DNA from: Thiobacillus denitrificans DSM 12475
GTDB taxonomy: Bacteria > Pseudomonadota > Gammaproteobacteria > Burkholderiales > Thiobacillaceae
Length of the DNA stretch: 64,000 nt
Assembly: GCF_000376425.1 (NCBI RefSeq)
Contig: NZ_AQWL01000002.1
Coordinates: 268,574-332,573 of the forward strand
Direction of reading: 5' to 3'
In this document: positions 9,098 through 16,696 of the stretch, one piece after another
Layout of the letters: every line of letters begins with the position of its first letter
Position numbering within the stretch: position 1 is the stretch's first letter
Position numbers and translations under genes: made by a program
Notes under the pieces: generated by a model
The model's input: only the letters and a program-made list of their open reading frames with translations
What the model was told of the DNA's origin: nothing
Databases searched by the model: none

Positions 9098-10492
9098 TCA
9101 GCGCACGCCTTTCCCCCACAGCACCACCTGAGCAGTCTGGAACAGGATCATCAGATCGAGAAACAGGCTGTGGTTTTTGACGTAATAGAGGTCGTACTGC
9201 AGCTTGTGCATGGCGTCCTCGTCGGTCGCGCCGTACGCGTAGCGCACCTGCGCCCAGCCGGTGATACCGGGCTTGACGGTGTGGCGCACGCCGTAATAGG
9301 GGATTTTCTGGGTCAGGTCCTGCACGAAATAGGGGCGTTCGGGGCGCGGGCCGACGAAGCTCATGTCGCCAAAGAATACGTTGAAAATCTGCGGCAATTC
9401 GTCGATGCGGGTGCGCCGGATGAAACGCCCGGTGAGTGTCACGCGGCTGTCGTTCTGGCCGGCCCAGCGCGGTTTTCCGTCTTTTTCGGCATCGATGCAC
9501 ATGCTGCGGAATTTGAAGATGGTGAAGCTGCGGCATCCCTGACCGACACGTTCCTGACGGTACAAAACGGGGCCAGGGCTTTCCAGTTTGATCAACAGTG
9601 CGGCCAGCGCCATGATCGGCAGGCAGACCACCAGCATGGCGGCGCTGACCAGCAGATCGAACAGCCGCTTGACGGTGTCGCGCACGATGCCTTGATGAAA
9701 GCCTTCGGCCAGGATCATCCAGCTGGCGTTCATCGAATCGAGTTGCAAATGGCCGTTTTCGCGTTCGAAGAAACTGGACAGTTCGAGGATGCGGATGCCA
9801 TACAGCTTGCACTTGAGCAGGTCCTGCACCGGCATGCCGCCACCGCGGCGGTCGCGTACGGCGAGGATGATTTCACTGATGTGCAGGCGCTGCGCCAGTT
9901 CGGGTAGCGGTTCCTGGGTGTCGAGAATACGGGCATGATCGACGAAATGGTGACTGCCGCCCATCGGCAAATAGCCCATTACCTGAACATTGCTGGCATG
10001 GCCGCGCCTGGCCAGCAGGGTTTCGATGTGGGCGGCCCGACTGCCGGTGCCGAGCACCAGGGCGCGGGTTTTGAGTGCGCCCGTCCGCGTCCAGCGGATG
10101 AACAGCGCGCGGCTGAGCAGAATACCCAGCAGGGCGAGACCGAACGAAAGCAGGAAGGCACCCCGTCCGACCAGGAGGGCGGGGAAGAAATAAAACAGCA
10201 GGCTCATTGCCAGCAGGCCGAACCCGAAGCTCAGACCGAGGCGCTGCAGCAGCGAACGCACGCCGCCCTGCCATTCCAGGTCGTAGAGGCCGCTGGCGGT
10301 CATCAGCCCCAGCATGACGGCGGTGAAGGCCAGGGCTTTGGGTAGCAGGGGGCCGATATTGTCCGGGATCGTGCCGCTGTCGAGGAAGCGGGCGTTGACT
10401 CCGGCGTAGATGGCGCCGCCTAGAATCAGCGCTTCGATCGACATCAGCAACAATAAATTCAGGGGCACGTAGTGCCGGAAAAATCGGATCAC
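9098..10492 (-). CDS. EpsB-type PEP-CTERM-associated polyprenyl-phosphate sugar transferase
   Basis: 464 residues of the undecaprenyl-phosphate glycosyl-1-phosphate transferase type: four or more N-terminal membrane segments (about 10-105), a soluble NAD-fold-like middle, one more membrane segment near 280, and the C-terminal Bac_transf domain with KRLFDLLVSA, SPGPVLYRQERVG and FTIFKFRSM. It would load the first sugar of an exopolysaccharide repeat onto the lipid carrier at the inner membrane. It lies 24 bases before prsK, as expected for the TIGR03013-type transferase of exosortase loci. The start codon is GTG; no strong ribosome site is visible. Confidence 0.88.
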   Translation of the reverse strand: MIRFFRHYVPLNLLLLMSIEALILGGAIYAGVNARFLDSGTIPDNIGPLLPKALAFTAVMLGLMTASGLYDLEWQGGVRSLLQRLGLSFGFGLLAMSLLFYFFPALLVGRGAFLLSFGLALLGILLSRALFIRWTRTGALKTRALVLGTGSRAAHIETLLARRGHASNVQVMGYLPMGGSHHFVDHARILDTQEPLPELAQRLHISEIILAVRDRRGGGMPVQDLLKCKLYGIRILELSSFFERENGHLQLDSMNASWMILAEGFHQGIVRDTVKRLFDLLVSAAMLVVCLPIMALAALLIKLESPGPVLYRQERVGQGCRSFTIFKFRSMCIDAEKDGKPRWAGQNDSRVTLTGRFIRRTRIDELPQIFNVFFGDMSFVGPRPERPYFVQDLTQKIPYYGVRHTVKPGITGWAQVRYAYGATDEDAMHKLQYDLYYVKNHSLFLDLMILFQTAQVVLWGKGVR

Positions 10493-10527
10493 GGCTGTTC
10501 GTTCGAAAGAATCATGTGATGCGTTTC

Positions 10528-10543
10528 AGCATCATTCATGCCA
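10528..10543 (-). promoter_or_regulatory. Candidate sigma-54 promoter of the sugar transferase-prsKR-prsT operon
   Basis: On the minus strand the sequence TGGCATGAATGATGCT carries the GG (-24) and GC (-12) dinucleotides at sigma-54 spacing. It matches four of the five bases after the first T of TGGCAC and the GC of TTGCW. The GTG start of the transferase lies about 35 bases downstream. The operon itself encodes a GAFTGA-containing sigma-54 activator, PrsR, which makes self-regulation plausible. No activator site was identified. Confidence 0.5.
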
Positions 10544-10564
10544 GAGTGAGTGCTGTGAGAAGGC

Positions 10565-11140
10565 TCAAATCAAACTCCGTACCTGGGGCAGGCGCAGGCG
10601 GCGCGGGCTGCCGTCCGCCTGTAAACGCTTCATGTTGCGCAGCTCGGCGGCGGGGTAGACGACAATGTCGACCGGCGCGCGCGGATCGTCGATGACGAAG
10701 CGGGGATAGGCGCGTCCCGTGGCATCCGGTGCACGCTGTTCGCCGGCCTGGTAGGGCGAAGCCTGACGCATCAGCAGGAACTCGACATCTTTCTGGTCGT
10801 CGGTGAATAGCTGCAGGTTGATGTCGGTATAGCGCCCTGCTGTGCCGTTGAGTACCGGACCGGTCAGGTGGGGATCGAAAGCCGCCAGCTGCTCCATATA
10901 TTCAATGGCGACGTGCCGCAGCAGCGTGAGCTGCGCGCGCGTTTCGTCGGCCTGGTAGAGAGCCTGATAGCTGCGCAACGCCTCCTCGATTTGCTGGTTG
11001 TCGGGCAGGTTGTTGCTGTCGGGAGCCCCCAATTGACGCGCCGCCTTGCGTTTGGCGCTGCCGTAATCGAGGCTGCCGTCTTCGGCCAGCATGCGTGCCG
11101 CTGCATGGGCAATACGGCGGCGCATGTCCTGATGTTTCAT
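10565..11140 (-). CDS. Conserved small protein, nucleotidyltransferase-like, coupled to mrcA
   Basis: 191 residues counted from the ATG at 11140, which overlaps the mrcA stop in an ATGA; longer in-frame starts would lie inside mrcA. The N-terminal half is helical with KRKAARQLGAP and NNLPDNQQIEEALR. The C-terminal half contains GPVLNGTAGRYTDINLQLFT and FVIDDPRAPVDIVVYP, which resemble the G-S/T and D-x-D/E patterns of small nucleotidyltransferases. Relatives are widespread in Proteobacteria and have sometimes been mis-annotated as a Mur ligase. The activity is unproven. Coupling to a peptidoglycan synthase suggests a cell-envelope context but no more. Confidence 0.7.
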   Translation of the reverse strand: MKHQDMRRRIAHAAARMLAEDGSLDYGSAKRKAARQLGAPDSNNLPDNQQIEEALRSYQALYQADETRAQLTLLRHVAIEYMEQLAAFDPHLTGPVLNGTAGRYTDINLQLFTDDQKDVEFLLMRQASPYQAGEQRAPDATGRAYPRFVIDDPRAPVDIVVYPAAELRNMKRLQADGSPRRLRLPQVRSLI

Positions 11141-13518
11141 AGCGGGGTTCCGGGCCACGCTGGCGCCGGAGGGGCCGATTCGGCGGGATGGGCCGGATCG
11201 CTGTTCCAGTCTGTGGGTGGTGCCTCGGGCGGTGGGAATTCCTGATAAAAATGCTCCACCATGCCGCTCTCCTTGTCGCCCAGCCAATCACCCAGTAATC
11301 CACCAAGCATGGTGTCCGGCAGGCGGGTACCGGTGGTCGGGTCGATTTTCACGCTGACGATGCCGCTGGGCATCGCCCAGCCCGTCTGCGGCACCCTCTT
11401 AAGCGCCGTGTCCATGAAACTCATCCAGATCGGCAGCGCGGACTGGGCGCCCGTCTCGCGCCGTCCCAATGAGCGCGGCTGATCGTAGCCCATCCAGACG
11501 ATCGCTACCAGGCCGGGGTTGTAGCCGGCGAACCAGGTATCGCGCGCGTCGTTGGTGGTGCCGGTCTTGCCGGCGATGTCGCTGCGCCCCAGTTGGCCGG
11601 CACGCGCGGCGGTACCGTAACGCACCACGTCCTGCATCATGGTGGTCATCAGCCAGGCATTGCGCGGATCGATCACGCGCGGCGCATTGCCGCCGGCTTG
11701 TTGCGGGCTGGCCTGCATCAGCAGCCGTCCGTCCTTGTCGTATACCTTGTCGATCAGATAGGGTTTGACGCCGAAGCCGCCGTTGGCGAACACGCCATAG
11801 GCCGCAGCCATCTGCAGCGGAGTGACGCTGCCCGCGCCCAGCGCCATGGTGAGATAGGGCGGGTGACGTGCCGGGTCGAAGCCGAAGCGGCGGATGTAGT
11901 CGCGTGCGTAATACGGACCGATGCCCTGCAGAATACGTATCGATACCAGGTTGAGCGATTTGGTCAGCGCGCTGCGCAGGCGCACCGGGCCGCTGGTACG
12001 GCCGTCGTAATTCTGCGGATCCCAGGCGGTGCCGCCGGCTTCTTCTGCGGCCAGCGACAGCGGTGCGTCGTTGATGATGGTGGCGGGGGTATAGCCTTTT
12101 TCCAGCGCCGCGGAGTAGATGAAGGGCTTGAAACTCGATCCCGGCTGCCGCCAGGCCTGGGTGACGCGGTTGAATTTGTTGCGGTTGAAGTCGAACCCGC
12201 CGACCAGCGCGGTGATGGCGCCGTCCTGCGGGTTCAGGGCGACCAGCGCAGCTTCGACCTCGGGCAGCTGTGCTAGCCGCCAGTGCGGCTTGCGGCCCGT
12301 CGCCTGTACGCGCACCACCGCGCCGGGGGCGAGTTGCCGCCCTTTTTTGCCGGCGACCCAGTTGGCCACCCACTTGAGCGAGTTGTCGGAAATGTCGACC
12401 ACGCTGCCGTCGCGCAATTGGGCGCGGATGAGCTTGGCGCTGGCAGCCACGACTACGGCGGGCTGCATGTCGCTGACGGGAGCAAGGTCTTCCAGTGCGC
12501 TGGCAATGGCGGCTTCGCGTCGCGTCCTGTCGGCGGGCAGGCTGACCTGTTTTTCCGGTCCCCGATAGCCATGGCGCTGGTCGTAATCGGCGATGCCGTG
12601 CCACACTGCCTGGTTGGCCGCGGCCTGCTGGGCGCGCCTCAGGGTGGTGACCACCTTGTAGCCGGAGCTGTAGATCGATTCACCGTATTTTTCGAATAAT
12701 GTCTGGCGCACCATTTCGGCTACGTAGTCGGCGGTTACATCGGTCTGCTGGCGTGCCTGGCGGATGACCAGCTTCTGCTTGATGGCAGCCTGCCAGGTAG
12801 GCTGGTCGATGAATTTGAGCGTGCGCATACGACCCAGCACATATTCCTGGCGCGTCTTGGCGCGCGGGAAATTCACTACCGGGTTGTAGCGCGACGGCGC
12901 TTTAGGCAGTCCCGCCAGCATGGCGAATTCGGCCAGCGACAACTCGTGCATCGGCTTGCCGAAGTAAGTGCGCGCTGCGGCTTCAAAACCGTAGGCACGC
13001 TGGCCGAGGTAGATCTGGTTGATGTAGAGTTCGAGGATTTTATCCTTCGACAGATTGTGCTCGATCTTCATCGCCAGCATGGCTTCCGACAGCTTGCGAG
13101 TCAGCGTTTTTTCGTTCGATAGAAAGAAATTGCGCGCCACCTGCATGGTGATGGTGGATGCGCCTTCCTTGGCGCCTCCGGACAGCAGGTTCGATCCTGC
13201 TGCGCGCAATATTCCCAGCGTATCCACGCCGCCATGGGTGTAGAAGCGCTCGTCCTCGGCGGCGATGATCGCCTGTTTCATGTATTGCGGGACTTTGTCG
13301 ATGGCGATGAAGGCACGGCGTTCCTCGCCGAATTCGCCGATCAAGGCATTGTCAGCCGTGTAGATGCGCAGTGGCAGCTTGGGTTTGTAGTCGGTTAGCG
13401 CTTCAAGCGGAGGCAGGTTGGGGTAGATCAGTGCTGCCGCCAGTCCGGCCAGGGCCGTGCCGACCACGCCGAGGCTGATGATCAGTGCCAATGCGTAATG
13501 CCACCATTTGGAAAACAT
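11137..13518 (-). CDS. mrcA: Penicillin-binding protein 1A (bifunctional glycosyltransferase/transpeptidase)
   Basis: 793 residues. One N-terminal membrane anchor (about 9-31) is followed by the GT51 domain with catalytic Glu88 in AAEDERFYTHGG and KEGASTITMQVARN. An OB-like insert follows, then the transpeptidase domain with SxxK at 461-464 (GSSFKPF) and a KTGTT box near 650. It polymerises and cross-links peptidoglycan in the periplasm. It is divergent from pilM, the usual arrangement in Beta- and Gammaproteobacteria. All catalytic motifs are present. Confidence 0.97.
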   Translation of the reverse strand: MFSKWWHYALALIISLGVVGTALAGLAAALIYPNLPPLEALTDYKPKLPLRIYTADNALIGEFGEERRAFIAIDKVPQYMKQAIIAAEDERFYTHGGVDTLGILRAAGSNLLSGGAKEGASTITMQVARNFFLSNEKTLTRKLSEAMLAMKIEHNLSKDKILELYINQIYLGQRAYGFEAAARTYFGKPMHELSLAEFAMLAGLPKAPSRYNPVVNFPRAKTRQEYVLGRMRTLKFIDQPTWQAAIKQKLVIRQARQQTDVTADYVAEMVRQTLFEKYGESIYSSGYKVVTTLRRAQQAAANQAVWHGIADYDQRHGYRGPEKQVSLPADRTRREAAIASALEDLAPVSDMQPAVVVAASAKLIRAQLRDGSVVDISDNSLKWVANWVAGKKGRQLAPGAVVRVQATGRKPHWRLAQLPEVEAALVALNPQDGAITALVGGFDFNRNKFNRVTQAWRQPGSSFKPFIYSAALEKGYTPATIINDAPLSLAAEEAGGTAWDPQNYDGRTSGPVRLRSALTKSLNLVSIRILQGIGPYYARDYIRRFGFDPARHPPYLTMALGAGSVTPLQMAAAYGVFANGGFGVKPYLIDKVYDKDGRLLMQASPQQAGGNAPRVIDPRNAWLMTTMMQDVVRYGTAARAGQLGRSDIAGKTGTTNDARDTWFAGYNPGLVAIVWMGYDQPRSLGRRETGAQSALPIWMSFMDTALKRVPQTGWAMPSGIVSVKIDPTTGTRLPDTMLGGLLGDWLGDKESGMVEHFYQEFPPPEAPPTDWNSDPAHPAESAPPAPAWPGTPL

Positions 13519-13891
13519 CCGGTTCCTTTATCGAGACGGCATGAAAATGCCTGAAACAGCCGCGCCACATTTCCCGATCCAGCCGCGGCCGGCCAGCGGG
13601 GCCATCTCAATACCCCGCTGTTTTTAATGGCCTATTGATCCGGCTCCTGCCATGAGGCCTTACCTGCGGTAAGCCCGAGGGCTGCCCGTTTCAAATTCAG
13701 GGGCGGAATCGGCTGCGTGACGCCTAAAGTTTCCGGCGATTATAGGCGTTAGTGGTGTTGGAAATTGGACACAGTTGTTCAACTCTTGCAGTGTGGTGAG
13801 AAAAAAACTGTTAAAAACCGTGTGTTGTTGCTAGCATCTAAAAAAAATAACAAGAAAAGGCGCCAACTCACAGAAGCGTAAAGGAAATCCC
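13519..13891. other. 373-base divergent mrcA/pilM intergenic region
   Basis: No gene is visible here. The mrcA-proximal part holds two stem-loops: the one at 13594-13625, and CTTACC-TGC-GGTAAG near 13658-13672. The pilM-proximal part (13740-13890) is AT-rich relative to its surroundings and must hold the pil promoter, though I could not choose a single -35/-10 pair. A ribosome site, AAGGAAAT, lies just before the TTG start of pilM. Confidence 0.6.
13594..13625 (+). terminator. Terminator-like hairpin in the mrcA leader, plus orientation
   Basis: CAGCGGGG and CCCCGCTG form an 8-base-pair stem around an 11-base loop, followed directly by five T residues on the plus strand. No plus-strand gene ends upstream of it; it lies antisense to the mrcA 5' leader. 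It could stop antisense transcription or be chance. Confidence 0.45.
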
Positions 13892-14980
13892 TTGCACCTG
13901 AATATCAACCTGGACTGGCTGTCTGCCAAAAGTCTGCCCATCCTGGGACTCGACATCAGTACGACCGCGGTCAAGCTGGTGGAACTGTCCGACGCAGGCA
14001 AGGGGATGATGCGGGTAGAGCGCTATGTCATCGAGCCTTTACCCAAGGATGCCGTGACCGACGGTAACATCGCCAACCTCGACCAGGTGGCCGATACCTT
14101 GCGTACCGCCTGGAAAGAGCTCGGCACGCGGGTCAAGAACGTTGCGCTCGCATTGCCGTCATCGTCGGTCATCACCAAGAAGATCCTGGCTCCGGCCAGC
14201 CTGAAAGGCATCGATCTGGAAAACCAGGTGGAAACCGAGGCCAACCAGGTCATCCCCTTCTCGCTGGACGAAGTGAACCTGGATTTCCAGGTGCTTGGCC
14301 CCTCGCCCTCCAGTCCGGATGACGTGCAAATCCTGCTGGCTGCCGCGCGCAAGGAAAAGGTCGAGGACCGGGTGGCGGCCGTCGAAGCGGCCGGCCTCAA
14401 GGCGCTCATCATGGACGTCGAATCCTATGCCACGCAAACCGCGTACGAACAGATCGCACACTTGCTGCCCAACGGCGGCGACGGCCAGACCGTGGCGATC
14501 ATCGATGTGGGTGCGCAGAATATGCACATCAATATTCTCAACGACAACGAATCGGTTTATCTGCGCGAACACGGTTTCGGTGGCAACCAGCTCAACAACG
14601 AAATTTCGCGCCGTTACGGCATGACCAGCGAAGAGGCGGAAAACGCCAAGCGCCGGGGCACACTGCCGGAAAGCTACGACATGGAAGTGCTGCAGCCCTA
14701 CAGCGAAACCCTGGCAATGGAAATCGGTCGCGCCTTGCAACTGTTCACCACGTCGACCCAGTATCGCAAGGTCGATCAGATCCTGCTGGCCGGCGGCGGC
14801 GCCATGATTCCCGGCATCGATGAGGTGGTCAGCCAGCGCACCGGCACCCCGACCCTGGTCGTCAATCCGTTTGCCAACATGGCAGTCGGCTCCAAAATCC
14901 GGCCGCAGGCATTGACCGCCGATGCGCCTTCCCTGTTCGTCGCCTGTGGCCTCGCCATGCGGAGGTTCGACCCGCAATGA
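13892..14980 (+). CDS. pilM: Type IV pilus inner-membrane assembly protein PilM
   Basis: 362 residues of the FtsA/actin-like ATPase fold: LGLDISTTAVKLVEL near the N-terminus is the phosphate-1 loop, and IDVGAQNMHINIL and LLAGGGAMIPGI are the later nucleotide-binding segments. PilM is cytoplasmic and binds the short N-terminal tail of PilN to join the alignment complex PilMNOP. The start is a TTG preceded by AAGGAAAT. It is the first gene of pilMNOPQ, with its stop overlapping the pilN start by four bases. Confidence 0.96.
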   Translation: MHLNINLDWLSAKSLPILGLDISTTAVKLVELSDAGKGMMRVERYVIEPLPKDAVTDGNIANLDQVADTLRTAWKELGTRVKNVALALPSSSVITKKILAPASLKGIDLENQVETEANQVIPFSLDEVNLDFQVLGPSPSSPDDVQILLAAARKEKVEDRVAAVEAAGLKALIMDVESYATQTAYEQIAHLLPNGGDGQTVAIIDVGAQNMHINILNDNESVYLREHGFGGNQLNNEISRRYGMTSEEAENAKRRGTLPESYDMEVLQPYSETLAMEIGRALQLFTTSTQYRKVDQILLAGGGAMIPGIDEVVSQRTGTPTLVVNPFANMAVGSKIRPQALTADAPSLFVACGLAMRRFDPQ

Positions 14981-15555
14981 TACGCATCAACCTGCTCCCC
15001 CACCGCGAACTGAAACGCGCCGCACGGCGCCGCCAGTTCAACATCCTGCTCGGCATCGCTGTCGCGGCGGGCGTCGTTGCCGTTATTCTCGGCCACAGCC
15101 TGATCGCCGCCCGTCAGTCGGCGCAGGATGCCCGCAATGCCTTTCTCGAACAGGAGATCACCAAGCTCGACGGCCAGATTGGTGAAATCAAGAAGATTCG
15201 CGAACAGACCCAGGCGCTGCTGGAGCGCAAGCAGGTCGTCGAGACCCTGCAATCCAATCGCACCGAAGTCGTTCACCTGTTCGACCAGATGATTCGCCTG
15301 CTGCCGGACAGCCTCTACCTGAAGTCCTTCAAGCAGGCGGGCGATGTCGTCACCATCAGTGGCTACACCCAGTCGAGTGCGCGCGTATCCACCCTGATGC
15401 GCAATCTGGATAACTCGCCCTGGTTCGAATCGGCCAATCTGGTCGAAATCAAGGCCACCACCGTCAACAACCTGCGCGCCAACGAGTTCGTGCTGTCGGT
15501 CAGGCAGTCCCGTCAGCAGACAGATGACGCGAATGACAAAGGGGGCAAAGCATGA
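14977..15555 (+). CDS. pilN: Type IV pilus assembly protein PilN
   Basis: 192 residues. The N-terminus MIRINLLPHRE is the conserved peptide that docks into PilM. One membrane helix follows (about 25-45), then a coiled-coil stretch and a periplasmic ferredoxin-like domain. It forms heterodimers with PilO in the inner-membrane alignment platform. It overlaps pilM and pilO by four bases each. Confidence 0.95.
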   Translation: MIRINLLPHRELKRAARRRQFNILLGIAVAAGVVAVILGHSLIAARQSAQDARNAFLEQEITKLDGQIGEIKKIREQTQALLERKQVVETLQSNRTEVVHLFDQMIRLLPDSLYLKSFKQAGDVVTISGYTQSSARVSTLMRNLDNSPWFESANLVEIKATTVNNLRANEFVLSVRQSRQQTDDANDKGGKA

Positions 15556-16172
15556 CCCTGGACGAACTCAACAAACTCGATCTGAAAACCCTGGCCGACT
15601 GGCCGTTGCCGACCAAGCTCGCGGCACTCGGGTTGCTGTGCATGGCGATCGTGGCGGCGGGCTGGTGGTTTGACTGGCGCGGTGGCATGGAAACGCTGGA
15701 TGCCGCCAAGCAGAAGGAAACCGAACTGCGCGGCGTGTTCACCACCAAGAAAAATCAGGCCATCAATCTGGACGCCTACAAGAAGCAGCTGGCCGATATC
15801 GAGCAGGCCTTCGGCGCGCTGCTGAAGCAGTTGCCCAACAAGCAGGAGATGGATGCCCTGATTACCGACGTCAACCAAGCGGGACTGGGGCGCGGCCTGC
15901 AGTTCGACCTGTTCAAGCCCGAAGCCGAAACCGCGTCGGAGTTCTACGCGGAAACGCCGATCCGCGTCAAAGTCACCGGCGGCTACCACGACATCGCCGC
16001 TTTTGTCAGCGATGTCTCCAAGCTGTCGCGCATCGTCACCCTGCAGGACATTGCCATGGAACCCGCCAAGGATGGCGTGCTGAATATGGATGCCGTCGTC
16101 AAAACCTATCGCTACCTGGACGATGAGGAACTGATTGCCAGGAAGCAGCAAGCCAAGGAGCAAAAGAAATGA
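15552..16172 (+). CDS. pilO: Type IV pilus assembly protein PilO
   Basis: 206 residues with one membrane segment (about 24-42, LAALGLLCMAIVAAGWWF), a coiled-coil region and a periplasmic domain containing PIRVKVTGGYHDIAAFV. It partners with PilN. Both gene ends overlap neighbours by four bases, so the pil genes appear translationally coupled. Confidence 0.95.
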   Translation: MTLDELNKLDLKTLADWPLPTKLAALGLLCMAIVAAGWWFDWRGGMETLDAAKQKETELRGVFTTKKNQAINLDAYKKQLADIEQAFGALLKQLPNKQEMDALITDVNQAGLGRGLQFDLFKPEAETASEFYAETPIRVKVTGGYHDIAAFVSDVSKLSRIVTLQDIAMEPAKDGVLNMDAVVKTYRYLDDEELIARKQQAKEQKK

Positions 16173-16666
16173 AGCGCCTGGCTCCTGTGATACTCGTGTT
16201 GGGCCTGGCCGGCTGCAGCGGCGGCGGCATGGACGACCTGCAGACCTTCGTTGCCGAGACCGGCCGCGACATGCAGGGGAAAATCGAGCCGCTGCCGCAA
16301 GTCAAGGTCTATGAGCCGTTCACCTACAACGCCTTCGATCTGCCCGATCCGTTCAAGTCGAGAAAGCTGTCGACCGGAGGCGGCGGCGGCATGCAGCCCG
16401 ACTTCAATCGCCCGAAAGAGCCGCTCGAAGCCTTTTCGCTGGAGACTCTGAAAATGGTTGGCGCACTGTCCCGGCAGGGCGTGATCCACGCGGTGATCAA
16501 AACCCCGGACAATGCGATTTACCATGTCAAGAAAGGCAATTACGTGGGCCAGAATTTCGGCCTCGTTACGCAGATCGACGATAGCCAAATAAGCTTGCGT
16601 GAGATCGTCCAGGATAGCGCCGGTGATTGGTCCGAGCGCGCCAGCACCCTGAATTTGCAAGAATGA
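16169..16666 (+). CDS. pilP: Type IV pilus lipoprotein PilP
   Basis: 165 residues starting with a lipoprotein signal (LVLGLAGCSGGG, Cys about 16). The C-terminal beta domain includes KMVGALSRQGVIHAVIKTPD and YHVKKGNYVGQNFG, the segment known to bind PilQ. It links the PilNO inner-membrane complex to the secretin. The stop is 30 bases before the upstream candidate start of pilQ. Confidence 0.94.
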   Translation: MKRLAPVILVLGLAGCSGGGMDDLQTFVAETGRDMQGKIEPLPQVKVYEPFTYNAFDLPDPFKSRKLSTGGGGGMQPDFNRPKEPLEAFSLETLKMVGALSRQGVIHAVIKTPDNAIYHVKKGNYVGQNFGLVTQIDDSQISLREIVQDSAGDWSERASTLNLQE

Positions 16667-16696
16667 TTCGTAGCACTGAATTCCAAAGAGGCTGAC

